Shown: piece by piece, positions 9,573 through 18,870 of the stretch | Layout of the letters: each line of letters begins with the position of its first letter | How positions within the stretch are numbered: position 1 is the first letter of the stretch | DNA from: Trichomonas tenax | Taxonomy: Eukaryota > Parabasalia > Trichomonadida > Trichomonadidae | Length of the DNA stretch: 64,000 bases | Direction: 5' to 3' | Assembly (NCBI GenBank): GCA_023091735.1 | Contig: JALKBU010000006.1 | Location: forward strand, 1-64,000 | Translations under genes and position numbers: made by a program | The notes under the pieces: generated by a model | Seen by the model: only the letters and a program-made list of their open reading frames with translations | What the model was told of the DNA's origin: nothing | Database searches by the model: none

Positions 9573-11681
9573 TTAATTAAAGAATTCGTCATTCTCTTTT
9601 TCTTCCTCTTCTTCCTCAACGACTTCTTCACCTGCAACTCCTTCTTCTTCTTCATTAGCTTCCTCTTCCTCGGCTTCATATTCAGCGCCACTATCTGTTC
9701 CGACAAAGAACTCATTAAGGGAAACTTGCTTTTCATCCTCTTCATCATTGTCTTCTTCTTCAATTTCACCATAAGAATTAAGAGGTCTTCTAACACTATC
9801 AACAGGAATCTGTTCCTCTGGAGCCCAATCTGGAATAGGTTCATATCCAACAACTTCGTGTCCATAGAGATGGCTGAATGTACCAAGACTGAATTGATTA
9901 GCTTCGTCAATTTGTGTCCAAGCAGGGGCTGTTCTTGGCTGGAACATGATTTCTGATAATTTCTGATGCAAAAGTTCATTCTTGGAATTAACAAGAGCGA
10001 GAAGGAAGCGTGCTCTATCTCTGATGTCAAATTCAACATCTGATTGTCCTAACTTCAAAATGAACTCCGGAACTTTCTGATCGGTTCCAGTTGACATAAC
10101 TTTTGCAGCAAGGCTTAATGCTTGGAGTCTGACATCTGGATGCTGCTCTGCATATGATTTGGCAATAACTCTCAACAACTGTGGAGCAAATTCTGGGTGA
10201 GATGTGTGGCAGTCTCCAATGATTGTTAAGATAGCAGACTTAGCCTGACTATCGGTGATTGTCAGGAACTTGCGAGCAAGTGTTCTAATTGCTTGTCTGT
10301 CCTCACTAGTCTTCTTTCCGCGCTTGAGAATGTGTGCAATAGAAAGGATGCAGTCTGTGAGAATCTTTCCATCAACATGGCCAAGGAGTTGAAGAAGATG
10401 TTGAAGAGCTGGAACAGCAATGTTGTCATTTGAAATGGCAATTTTTCCGATTGTCTTGACAGCGTCAGCAGCGAAATCGAGATCAACACTTCCTGAGTAC
10501 ATTGAAAGCTCTGAAAGAACTTGCTTGGCGTTAGCAGGAAGAACTAAAACAGAAAGAAGACGAAGCTTGAGTGTCTTAACTTGTGGGATATCACTCTTTC
10601 TGACATAAAAATGCTGCAAATGTGGAATGAAAATGTGATTATATTTGGAAGCAACTGTGATTATGAAGTTAATTGTGATTTTAGCTGTGATCTGAGAGTC
10701 ATAGACTAATCTAACCAAAGGACGAGCTAAAGTTGACATTATAGATGGAGGAGCACAGTAGTAGATTAAAGCTGCAGCGGCAAGGACAACGCCTGCATTC
10801 TGTGACATAAGCAGACGCTTTGCAGCATGTAAGAGAAGAGATAAATCTGGGTTAATATTTTCCGCCTCTTGTAAGTCATCCCAGAATGTGGCAGTAGTTT
10901 CATCCTCATTAATCTTTGATGGGTTCTTGAAGCAGTAACGAGCATAAACAGTAAGAGCACGTAAAGAGTAAATTTGACCCCAAACATCTAACTTATCAAT
11001 ATTGTGGCACATCCACCTGAATCTCTTATGGAGCAGCTCGAATGAATCTGGACAAAGAGTCCAATATGCTGCAATAGCTCCAGAAAATGAAATCGGACTA
11101 TCGTCATTGAGAAGACGCTCCAAAATCGGTAGATATTGCTCAGTTTCTGATTCATCTTCGGAAATTTCAGCAGCTTTGATTATTGCGTAAGCTGCAACTT
11201 TTTTAACAAATGGATTCGTGTCTCCAGCGACCTGCATGATGCCGTCGCGAATTGCCGGAAGAATTTCACGTGATCTGATCGTTGACATGACTTTTAGCGC
11301 GAGTGCACGAACAAGAGGATCTGAATCTTGAAGAGATTTCTGGAATGTGTTGATGGAGAGTACTATAAAATCGATGGCTTCATCGGCGTAGTGATTTAGA
11401 TATACATAGGCAAGTTGTCTGCCGAGATAATCATTTGATGCTATTTCTTGAATTACTAATGGTGCAAATTCTGAGACATTCAGACCCTTCGACATCATAG
11501 CGATGAGCATTTTAAGTCCTTTTGTATGATCAGCAGAATTTGGAGATGTGAATAATGATTCAGCAGCCGAAACTGATTCTTCTTCAGGGTCCGGCTTCGC
11601 TGGCTCTGGTGTGTGAATTACCGGCTCGCTTTTTGTCTCTACGAAGAGACTACTCGAACCGAACGCCCCCAAATTCGTCAT
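9573..11681 (-). CDS. AP-3 complex subunit beta (adaptin N-terminal domain)
   Basis: The 702-residue protein starts with a short disordered leader, then an adaptin-type HEAT/ARM solenoid (about residues 50-600). The early blocks (K-G-L-K-M-L-I near 54, the YVYLNHYADE block near 93-102, and the following STFQKSLQD block) are the beta-adaptin signature. The Glu-rich C-terminal 80 residues resemble the acidic hinge of AP3B. AP-3 sorts membrane proteins from endosomes to lysosome-related compartments. The protein ends after the acidic hinge and has no ear domain, so it is shorter than animal AP3B. A beta-COP or AP-1/2 beta assignment is less likely because of the acidic hinge. It is transcribed divergently from the BTB gene across a 157-bp shared promoter region. 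Confidence 0.85.
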   Translation of the reverse strand: MTNLGAFGSSSLFVETKSEPVIHTPEPAKPDPEEESVSAAESLFTSPNSADHTKGLKMLIAMMSKGLNVSEFAPLVIQEIASNDYLGRQLAYVYLNHYADEAIDFIVLSINTFQKSLQDSDPLVRALALKVMSTIRSREILPAIRDGIMQVAGDTNPFVKKVAAYAIIKAAEISEDESETEQYLPILERLLNDDSPISFSGAIAAYWTLCPDSFELLHKRFRWMCHNIDKLDVWGQIYSLRALTVYARYCFKNPSKINEDETTATFWDDLQEAENINPDLSLLLHAAKRLLMSQNAGVVLAAAALIYYCAPPSIMSTLARPLVRLVYDSQITAKITINFIITVASKYNHIFIPHLQHFYVRKSDIPQVKTLKLRLLSVLVLPANAKQVLSELSMYSGSVDLDFAADAVKTIGKIAISNDNIAVPALQHLLQLLGHVDGKILTDCILSIAHILKRGKKTSEDRQAIRTLARKFLTITDSQAKSAILTIIGDCHTSHPEFAPQLLRVIAKSYAEQHPDVRLQALSLAAKVMSTGTDQKVPEFILKLGQSDVEFDIRDRARFLLALVNSKNELLHQKLSEIMFQPRTAPAWTQIDEANQFSLGTFSHLYGHEVVGYEPIPDWAPEEQIPVDSVRRPLNSYGEIEEEDNDEEDEKQVSLNEFFVGTDSGAEYEAEEEEANEEEEGVAGEEVVEEEEEEKENDEFFN

Positions 11682-11838
11682 TTTATGGAAATTGACAGAA
11701 ATCTGTGCACGAAACGATATCCATGTATATATCTTCTTTCGGATTTAAACTCTAAAAAGGAAAAATTTGGAGGAAATAAAACGATAGAAACCGATATAGC
11801 CGTTTCGTAAAGTTTACATTAAATTAACAAAAGGGACA

Positions 11839-12555
11839 ATGTCTGAGCAACCATCATTCCCGTGGGCTTCGCAGATGATCGAAATTAGAGCAAGAAATGG
11901 ACAGTGGAGTGTTCATGTTTATGAGCCACTCATCAGGCACCGTTGGCAATTCTATGCTCGCGAAAAAGCTCAAGCTTTACAGAAACTTCAGATGTTACCA
12001 CCAAACACAATTCAGGCAATTCTTGAGCATCTCTACGCAAATACACCAGTAGCTAGAACAAATCTTCCAGCTTTCAAGAACTGCAAGGTCGTTGATTCAA
12101 TTCCATTCGAATCAACATATCACCGCGATATGATGCAATTACTCGATGATGAATCCTCATGGGACTTTGCTTTAATCCCAAGAGATTCTGAAGATCGTGT
12201 CAATGTTCACCGATTCATGCTCTACGCTCGTTCTGGATTCTTCCGCGCACAGTTCGACGCTAACTCAACAATGCTTCAATTCCGTGATCCAAATATGTGC
12301 AAGACAGCTCTTGAAATGTTCGCTGGCTACCTCTACACAGGCAGACTCGATCCAATTGAGGCTTTACCACTTGTTGATCTCTTCGGAGCAGGAAAGAACT
12401 ACCAGCTTCGTGATCCATTAGAAATCGACTATCTTGCCATGAATAATCTTCAGAAGCTCCTCTCTCCACAGAATGCCCCAGACGTCAAGGCTCGCGCTGA
12501 GGAGAGAAAGCTTCAGGAAGTTATCAATCTTGTTCAAGAGAACTTCCCGTGCTAA
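11839..12555 (+). CDS. BTB/POZ domain protein
   Basis: In this 238-residue protein, residues about 112-205 form a BTB domain: W-D-F-A-L-I first strand, H-R-F-M-L-Y-A-R-S helix, an F-R-D strand, then F-A-G-Y-L-Y-T-G and the A-L-P-L-V-D-L-F helix. The N-terminal 110 residues are helical and unassigned. BTB domains dimerise and often recruit cullin-3; many trichomonad proteins use them as stand-alone adaptors. No kelch, MATH or BACK partner domain is visible. It shares a short divergent promoter region with the AP-3 beta gene. Confidence 0.85.
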   Translation: MSEQPSFPWASQMIEIRARNGQWSVHVYEPLIRHRWQFYAREKAQALQKLQMLPPNTIQAILEHLYANTPVARTNLPAFKNCKVVDSIPFESTYHRDMMQLLDDESSWDFALIPRDSEDRVNVHRFMLYARSGFFRAQFDANSTMLQFRDPNMCKTALEMFAGYLYTGRLDPIEALPLVDLFGAGKNYQLRDPLEIDYLAMNNLQKLLSPQNAPDVKARAEERKLQEVINLVQENFPC

Positions 12556-12945
12556 AAATCTCGAAATAGTATTTACAATACAATCCCCAAATTTCTTATA
12601 CTTATTTTAAACATATCTTATAATATCAAATTAATATTTCGAATCAAAATCGGTACATGTTCTATATCATAAATTATGATGAATTATTGTTTTTGTTTTG
12701 GATAACCCATATTCTAAAATATAATTTACTAACTCAAACATAAATCATCTCCAAGCCTGAAAGATTGAACTGGAAATATTATATAGAAACAAAAAATTTA
12801 CAAATTTAAAAACAAAAACATATGAAAATTGAGATAAACCAAAACAATATATCATGTATTTCAGTAGAATGTTCGATATATTACAATTTTGAGAATTTTG
12901 AAAATGATATAAAACAAAGAACTAAGTTAAATACAGCAATCTGAA
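12556..12945. other. AT-rich spacer between convergent genes
   Basis: No gene or repeat seen. It holds the 3' ends of two convergent genes. Confidence 0.5.
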
Positions 12946-13350
12946 CTATTGGGACATAGCTGCAGAAATTAACTGCATTAAAGTCTTAATATTAGATTTA
13001 ACTTTTTGGAGCCATCTTTCTTCCGGAGAATACTTCATTGCTGAAACTTTATCTTGAAACTTATCACTTAGGACACAAACAGCTGCATAACACTGACTTC
13101 CTTTCTGATATTCATTAAAACAAAGATCCCAGAACATTGTCATCTCGTCTCTCCATTCATTTATACTGCTGTACTGTTTGTTGTTAAGTTTAACTATTAT
13201 TTTGCCAAGTGTTGGTTGTTTTGAAAATTTTTCGACATCTTCGGGCTCAATTGAAGCCTTTTCCCCTAAATATGATGCGAGCGGATGACTCACAATATAT
13301 TTAGTTATATTTAAACACTGTTCATATCCTTGATCATCTATTTTGTCCAT
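12946..13350 (-). CDS. Small bromodomain-like protein
   Basis: The 134 residues look like a single stand-alone bromodomain with almost no flanks. The ZA-loop/P-x-x-L-G-x-I block, the K-L-N-N-K-x-Y-x-S-I-x-E-W motif of helix A-B, and a C-F-N-E-Y-Q stretch in place of the usual N-A-x-x-Y-N are visible. The conserved acetyl-lysine-binding Asn position appears to be Gln, so binding may be weak or altered (inference from alignment by eye). Trichomonads have many such short bromodomain proteins. An exact copy of the dispersed TTTACATGTCA motif is at 13385-13395, 35 bp upstream of the start codon, and a CACTTTT stretch lies between. Confidence 0.7.
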   Translation of the reverse strand: MDKIDDQGYEQCLNITKYIVSHPLASYLGEKASIEPEDVEKFSKQPTLGKIIVKLNNKQYSSINEWRDEMTMFWDLCFNEYQKGSQCYAAVCVLSDKFQDKVSAMKYSPEERWLQKVKSNIKTLMQLISAAMSQ

Positions 13351-13384
13351 ATTTAGTTAAATTTTGAAAAGTGCTCAAAGGTTG

Positions 13385-13395
13385 TTTACATGTCA
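13385..13395. promoter_or_regulatory. Dispersed 11-bp motif TTTACATGTCA upstream of the bromodomain gene
   Basis: This exact copy is the closest of the set to a likely transcription start: on the minus strand TGACATGTAAA is followed about 13 nt later by a CACTTTTCA initiator-like stretch. Function unproven; see the findings on the dispersed motif. Confidence 0.4.
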
Positions 13396-13568
13396 AAATT
13401 TCCGTTTACAAATCATTTCAATTATTTAAATGACAAACGATAAAATCATTTTCAAATAATGCATTTTTCATGTTTATGGCATATAATCTGAGCTAGCAGT
13501 TGCTTGGTGATTCCGAAACAATAAAGAAAAACATGCTATAGAAAAATCAGACCAAGCGAAATCAAAAG

Positions 13569-13590
13569 AAAACCGCCAAAAAGCGGTTTT
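13569..13590. repeat. 8-bp perfect palindromic hairpin next to an initiator
   Basis: AAAACCGC (13569-13576) and GCGGTTTT (13583-13590) form a perfect stem around a 6-nt loop, ending 2 nt before the initiator of the 13607 gene. It could be a factor-binding dyad. Confidence 0.6.
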
Positions 13591-13592
13591 AG

Positions 13593-13598
13593 TCATTA
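13593..13598 (+). promoter_or_regulatory. Initiator of the 13607 gene
   Basis: TCATTA about 12 nt upstream of the ATG matches TCA(+1)YTA. Confidence 0.6.
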
Positions 13599-13606
13599 AT
13601 TACAGA

Positions 13607-14950
13607 ATGCTGGACAAAGACCAGAACGAGAGTAATATCGACGTCGAGTCTGAAGCTGATGTTCGTCAGTTCAACTCCCCATTCCTCCTTGATCACATTT
13701 CCTTGATCTTCACAGTCATCTTCTTCGGCTGCTTGATCGCCTTCCTTCTTTTCCGCGCAAACAACACAGCTGAGCGCAAGACATTCTACAGATGCAACCA
13801 GACATACCACTACTACTCCCTCCACCTTGACCTCCGTATTGACCAGTTCACAGAGCTCCACCGTAATGTTAAGATCTGGATCGCAGGTGAGAGAAACAAG
13901 GTTGACAGCCTCAACGAGCGCCCACTCAACTACACAATTGATACAACAGGAATCAAGAAGAAATCCACAGTTGCCTACTACAGAACACCAATCACATCAA
14001 ACAAGTTCTCCTTCGGCAACCAGTTGATCTCTGAGAAGATCTTCATGACAAACGTTCTCCTTAACTCCTCCTATGATACAGTCAACGTCCATTTCATCCT
14101 TAACGCTGACTTCGAGAACTTCGCTGGTATGCACGTCTTCTGGCAGTTCAACACAGCTCCAAAGCCAACATACATCACATTCCTCCAGGTCCTTCTCCCA
14201 GCCACAACACTCTACCTCACCATCCACTTCCTCTTCCACTTCACATCCATGACAGAGCAGTTCACACAGATCAACATCGCTATCCTCGGTGTTATCTCTG
14301 TTCTCGCCGCTCTCCCATACAACCTTATCTTTGGCCCAGCATTCTACACATATCTTCAGTTCTTCTTCACAGCTGCTATGGTTTCCTACTTCCGCTACAT
14401 CGTTGCTTCTCAGATCCAGCTCGAAACCGAAGGCACACAGTCTCCAAACATGAAGTACAATGCTCCACTCATTGTCTTCTTCGTTATCTATGCCTTTATC
14501 GATCTTACAGTCACCTTCTCCGAGGGCAACAACATGGCTACACTCAAGCTCCTCATGACAGCTGCCAACTACGCTTACTTCGCTCTTTCTGTTGGTATCA
14601 CAATCCTTGCTTTCATCAAGTCCGAGAATGGCTACTCCCGCCGTCTCATTTTCATGTGCGTCCTTGAGGCCCTCACATTCCTCCTTCTCTTCCGCGATCA
14701 GGACTACTACTCTGTTTCTCAGTCTCTCGCTACACCACTCCAGCGCTGCCTTACATTCGGTGCTTCTCACATCTTCATGGTTTCATACCTTCTTATTCTC
14801 CTTCAGATCTGCTCTGATGTCGGTTATGCTGAAATCACAGCTCATAACAACGACCAGGCTAACCTTCTTGGCAAGGACAAGATGGGCGTTGACCTCAACC
14901 TCGAAGCCGATATGGAAGAAGAGGATGATATTGAAGAACCAAAGCAGTAA
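13607..14950 (+). CDS. Eight-span membrane protein, Wntless/TMEM181-like topology
   Basis: This 447-residue protein has a cytosolic N-terminus, TM1 at about 31-50, and a roughly 135-residue beta-rich lumenal region (51-187) with NxS/T sites. Seven clustered transmembrane segments follow (about 190-212, 222-243, 248-268, 285-305, 315-337, 347-363, 383-403), then an acidic Glu/Asp-rich cytosolic tail. One TM plus a lumenal domain plus a seven-helix bundle is the layout of the GOST families Wntless and TMEM181, which escort cargo between ER, Golgi and surface. The match is by topology and not by a diagnostic motif, so family placement is moderate. Codon use is strongly GC-ending, suggesting high expression. 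Initiator TCATTA is 12 nt upstream. Confidence 0.7.
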   Translation: MLDKDQNESNIDVESEADVRQFNSPFLLDHISLIFTVIFFGCLIAFLLFRANNTAERKTFYRCNQTYHYYSLHLDLRIDQFTELHRNVKIWIAGERNKVDSLNERPLNYTIDTTGIKKKSTVAYYRTPITSNKFSFGNQLISEKIFMTNVLLNSSYDTVNVHFILNADFENFAGMHVFWQFNTAPKPTYITFLQVLLPATTLYLTIHFLFHFTSMTEQFTQINIAILGVISVLAALPYNLIFGPAFYTYLQFFFTAAMVSYFRYIVASQIQLETEGTQSPNMKYNAPLIVFFVIYAFIDLTVTFSEGNNMATLKLLMTAANYAYFALSVGITILAFIKSENGYSRRLIFMCVLEALTFLLLFRDQDYYSVSQSLATPLQRCLTFGASHIFMVSYLLILLQICSDVGYAEITAHNNDQANLLGKDKMGVDLNLEADMEEEDDIEEPKQ

Positions 14951-15051
14951 TTTCCTTTTTATATTTCATTTATATTAATAAACTATGTCAAATCGTTTTG
15001 TATAAACTGTTTGATTTTATAATAACAATCGAAGAAAAAAAAAACAAATTT

Positions 15052-17370
15052 TTATAAGGAATCAAACACACCAAAGAATGCTGCTGGTGAGTGTTCAAAG
15101 AAGTTCTTCTCATAGAGAGTTGCCTTTTCTAGCATCTTTGGATTGGTAACCTTTGAGTTCTTAACAAAACAATAATAATTAAATCCAGCAACGATTGAAC
15201 CAGCTTGTGCTGCTTCGTCTAACAAAACTATAACTTCATCAATAGGTCTGTTTTCTATGTGCCTGTAGTAATATGCTAAAGCATTCTTCGCTTCTGGATG
15301 ATCAGCCAAAGTAATGAGCTTTTCAAGTGCCATTGCATGGGGAATCATTCCAATAGACATTCTGAGAAGAACCAGCAGAATCTCGGCCTCTTTATTATCC
15401 TTGGAAATTTCCTCTAAAAGGTCTTCAGCTGTAACAACATCATGCTTTGGCCCGCAAAGAACAGCTTTTGCTCTTATTAATTTATCGCTCGAATCCTGGA
15501 ATCTTTCATTTTCTTTATCATCTAGCTTCCTTGTTTTGATTATCTTCTGGAGTATCAATCTATTTCTTTCTCTTTTTCCATTCTCAGATACCGGAATTAA
15601 AACATCTGGTAACTGCTTCGGTTCACCCGGCTGCTTTTCACCAAGTAGATTTCTATTTCTCTTTTGTAATATATAGTCCAAATATATGCCTTGAGTTGTT
15701 GCTTTCTCTGCAAGATTGTGGATTTCTTGAACGGAAAATGGTGTTCCATCTTTCTTTGTTGATGTCAACATAATCCTCATAAGTGTATCAATAAGTTCTG
15801 GATGATCTTTTGTGAGTTCGTGTGTTGTTAAAAAGTCGTAAATCTTACTGTCTGATCTGAAGGGGGAGCATCGTAAAAACTCTATATAACTGTAAATTTC
15901 ATTGTCTTTGTGGTCGTTAAATGCCTCTTTTTGAAGTGCCTCACCTGAGCTTGTTTCTTTTTCAGCTCCAATTCCATCGATTGTAAATCTTCCAAATTCA
16001 TATGTTGCACTAAACAGTTTTGGAGATTTCGCACTTCGAATTGTTTGATTAGCTTTCTCTGGATTGGTGCCACATCCTATTCCTTTCTCGTAGCAGTGAG
16101 CGAGTAGCACAGCTGATTCCATATCTCCTTCTTCTGTCCATTGCTTAACCAGCTGGAAAGCTCTGTTTTTATTCATGTTCGTTTCAAGTGCAAAACTCTT
16201 GATTAGCATTAGGAACAGAGCTCTGCGAGCATGAACAAATGTTGTTCTGGCAGATACCTTCATCAGTTCCATTGATAACACCGGATCATTTATTGGGAAC
16301 TTTGAAGAGATTTGAGAGCATCGCATTAAATTCTCAGGAGCACTTTCGTCTGTTGTTTCCATCAAAATCTTAAAAATCTGTGATGATTCTCCAAGTTTAG
16401 CAGCATGCGCAGATGCAATGATGTATGATGGAACAAATTCGTTGGCATAACCGATGTATGTCGGTGTCTGAAGAATGTTATATAAAACGCAGAGAATTGT
16501 CTCAAAAGAGGGACGTGTGAAAGGAGAGATATCACAACACTGTGTTAAGAGTGTGAATAAGTTTGATGGTAAAGAACCTGGGAACATTGGAACTTGGCCC
16601 ATTTGCATCTTACTCAAAGCAGTAGATAAATCAACATAATAAAATGGCTGACGCTCAGCGAGAAGGAAGTAAGAAATATAACCAAATGAATACGCCAAAC
16701 TTTCGCTGCATTTCTCCTTTTCAATTGTTGGGGAAATAAATATAGAATCTGTTTGAAATCCATTATTTTTGATCATTGGGCATGCTGTGTTGATAAGATG
16801 TGGCTTGAATTTGTCGTCCAAAAGGATGAACGATGGAAGGATATTTTTGATGCAATTATTTGATTTTTCGAGTTGTAAACAAGCTGAAGCAATTCCAATC
16901 AAAATCTGGAATTTTTGTTCAACTGTTAAAGAAAAATGTGTACCTTTGTCTGTACTTTCGCCGTTTTGAGGGATATTAAAGTCCCAGTTGAATCTTGCAT
17001 TGGGATTCGATTGTAATTCTTGGTAATAATTAAAAACTGATTGAAGTGTGCCTTTTTCTGATAATGAGTAATGTATAGAGAGTGGTTTTTCCTTGGATTC
17101 TTGAGAAAAGAAAAGAGGTAATTTTATGCAAGGATGATCAGTCACATCCAACTTATCCAAAGGTGGTTTTGCATCTTGGGTGGAGTCCGGTTGTTGTTTG
17201 AACTCTTGAATGCTAATGTTCATGTTGTCTGCTAATTGATAAAAATTGTAAGCAGCAGTTGACTGAATCAATACCTTATTCTCGTTGCTTGCTTCCCTCT
17301 TGACGACAGCGAATCGTGGAGAAGGCTTGTTGTCTGAGAAAAGATGAAGATATCTTCCATATTCTTGCAT
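15052..17370 (-). CDS. Pseudokinase with C-terminal Sel1-like repeats
   Basis: In this 772-residue protein the N-terminal part (about 100-320) resembles a very divergent kinase domain: helix-F-like Y-S-F-G-Y and a C-lobe S-P-F-T-R-P-S block are visible. The HRD and DFG motifs are absent, replaced around the P-S-F-I-L-L-D-D segment. From about residue 420, Sel1/TPR-like alpha repeats appear (A-x-L-L-A-x-C-Y-E-K-G-I-G pattern and degenerate copies up to the C-terminus). This kinase-plus-Sel1 layout is a large lineage-expanded family in trichomonads. Catalysis is unlikely; a scaffold role in protein turnover or signalling is inference. It is divergent from the Erv46-like gene, with only 101 bp between start codons. 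Confidence 0.75.
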   Translation of the reverse strand: MQEYGRYLHLFSDNKPSPRFAVVKREASNENKVLIQSTAAYNFYQLADNMNISIQEFKQQPDSTQDAKPPLDKLDVTDHPCIKLPLFFSQESKEKPLSIHYSLSEKGTLQSVFNYYQELQSNPNARFNWDFNIPQNGESTDKGTHFSLTVEQKFQILIGIASACLQLEKSNNCIKNILPSFILLDDKFKPHLINTACPMIKNNGFQTDSIFISPTIEKEKCSESLAYSFGYISYFLLAERQPFYYVDLSTALSKMQMGQVPMFPGSLPSNLFTLLTQCCDISPFTRPSFETILCVLYNILQTPTYIGYANEFVPSYIIASAHAAKLGESSQIFKILMETTDESAPENLMRCSQISSKFPINDPVLSMELMKVSARTTFVHARRALFLMLIKSFALETNMNKNRAFQLVKQWTEEGDMESAVLLAHCYEKGIGCGTNPEKANQTIRSAKSPKLFSATYEFGRFTIDGIGAEKETSSGEALQKEAFNDHKDNEIYSYIEFLRCSPFRSDSKIYDFLTTHELTKDHPELIDTLMRIMLTSTKKDGTPFSVQEIHNLAEKATTQGIYLDYILQKRNRNLLGEKQPGEPKQLPDVLIPVSENGKRERNRLILQKIIKTRKLDDKENERFQDSSDKLIRAKAVLCGPKHDVVTAEDLLEEISKDNKEAEILLVLLRMSIGMIPHAMALEKLITLADHPEAKNALAYYYRHIENRPIDEVIVLLDEAAQAGSIVAGFNYYCFVKNSKVTNPKMLEKATLYEKNFFEHSPAAFFGVFDSL

Positions 17371-17456
17371 TGAACAAAAATAGTTTAAAATCTTATGCTT
17401 CTAGCAAATGTTGGATCTATATTTAATAAAAAAGAAAAAATGAAAAATAGTAAACG

Positions 17457-17462
17457 TCACTT
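17457..17462 (+). promoter_or_regulatory. Initiator of the Erv46-like gene
   Basis: A perfect TCACTT lies 13 nt upstream of the ATG, inside the 101-bp divergent promoter shared with the Sel1 pseudokinase. Confidence 0.65.
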
Positions 17463-17471
17463 TTTATATCT

Positions 17472-18578
17472 ATGAGAACTTATATTCAATATTTAGATAT
17501 CTTTGATAAATCGACAAACGACGATTTCAAGTTGGACACGAAATCTAGTGCCATCCTTTCTACAATATTGACAGCGATTGGAGCAACAATCGTGACAATT
17601 CATATCTTAGGTCTAGTCCAGCCTTCGTTTGTCAGAGATTTGAACTTAGATATCCAGTCACTAGATCAACAAGAACTCGCCAATGTTTCTCTCGATGTAC
17701 AAGTCAATATGCCGTGCTATTTCCTTCATTTAGACGTAGTAGACAATCTAGGGTTTAATCAACTGAACATAAATACGACCGCGAAGTTCCACAGACTTGA
17801 TGCAAAAGGAAACAATCTCGGAATTGCAAACGAATCAATTTCATCAATTTGTCACCCTTGTTTCGGCCTTCTTCCAGAGGGATCTTGCTGCAACAGCTGC
17901 GAGCAGACAATGATTCTTCACTTGATGAATAATAAAGCTGTCAACACCAAAGATTTGCCGCAGTGCCAAGGAAAGAATCCTGGCAGAGTTTATGTCAACG
18001 AAAAATGCAAGATCAAAGGAAAAGTCTGTCTTAACAAGGCATCCGGAAACTTCCACATTGCTCCTGGTGCTAACATGAACGACAGGAACGGACACTTCCA
18101 TGATTTATCTGGAAATATTCTGAATTTCGATTTAAGTCACACAATCACAAATATGCGCGTAGGACCAAAGATTCCACTCACCTTTAACCCTCTTCGATAC
18201 CATCAGCAAACACAATCACCAAACCAGCCAATCGCATACAGATACGACCTTGTTGTTACACCAGCGGTTTACAAATCGGGTAATAAGGTTCTTGGAAAGG
18301 GCTACGACTACACAGCGATGATTAATCGCTTCTATCTAGGCAACGGAGGTGGTGCCCCCGGAATTTTCTTCCATTACTCATTCACACCATATGGAGTTAC
18401 TGTCAATGCAAACTACTTGACTATAGCACAGATGTTCTCATCAACGTTCGGATTTATGGCGGGCTTATATGCATTATTCTCAATATTTGATGAGTCTTTC
18501 CTCAATCACACCAAAGGACAGGCTACAACAAAGGCAGAGCAGAAACCAAAGAGCGAAAAGAAACCAGAAAAAAAATAA
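17472..18578 (+). CDS. Erv46/ERGIC3-like ER-Golgi cargo receptor
   Basis: The 368 residues have the COPII vesicle Erv41/46 architecture: a short cytosolic N-terminus with the L-D-I-F-D-K segment, TM1 at about 29-49, a large lumenal beta domain with a cysteine-rich C-x2-C...C-C-x2-C block (about 133-150), TM2 near 325-345, and a Lys-rich cytosolic tail. The CC-containing cysteine cluster points to Erv46/ERGIC3 and not Erv41/ERGIC2. The tail ends in lysines (KPEKK), compatible with COPI retrieval. It cycles between ER and Golgi and retrieves escaped ER proteins; glucosidase I is a yeast client, which fits the neighbouring glucosidase II beta gene by theme only. Confidence 0.85.
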   Translation: MRTYIQYLDIFDKSTNDDFKLDTKSSAILSTILTAIGATIVTIHILGLVQPSFVRDLNLDIQSLDQQELANVSLDVQVNMPCYFLHLDVVDNLGFNQLNINTTAKFHRLDAKGNNLGIANESISSICHPCFGLLPEGSCCNSCEQTMILHLMNNKAVNTKDLPQCQGKNPGRVYVNEKCKIKGKVCLNKASGNFHIAPGANMNDRNGHFHDLSGNILNFDLSHTITNMRVGPKIPLTFNPLRYHQQTQSPNQPIAYRYDLVVTPAVYKSGNKVLGKGYDYTAMINRFYLGNGGGAPGIFFHYSFTPYGVTVNANYLTIAQMFSSTFGFMAGLYALFSIFDESFLNHTKGQATTKAEQKPKSEKKPEKK

Positions 18579-18870
18579 AAATTGTTTCATTTTTATATTG
18601 GAAAATAAACTAATCATATTAAATTCAATGTGTTAAAATAAAATTCATCATGTTCGTGAATATGAATACAAGCAAAAATGGTTATCCACTTGATTTGTCT
18701 AAAATATTTTTGGATGAAGCACAATATTGATATTGATTTTGAAATATGATAGGTAATAATTATACATGCAAATCTATTATTTAAAATTATCAATAAATCT
18801 ACTTTCATTTCAATTTGCGAAATATCAATACAAAATAGCTAAGTTTCTATAGAGCTTTTTTCTTTTATTT

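Noticed and set aside
9548..10039. Frames overlapping the acidic end of the AP-3 beta gene
   Set aside because: They are readings of the Glu-rich repeat codons in other frames.
13997..14770. 257-codon antisense frame in the Wntless-like gene
   Set aside because: A shadow of GC-ending codons; translation is Glu/Cys-rich and not protein-like.
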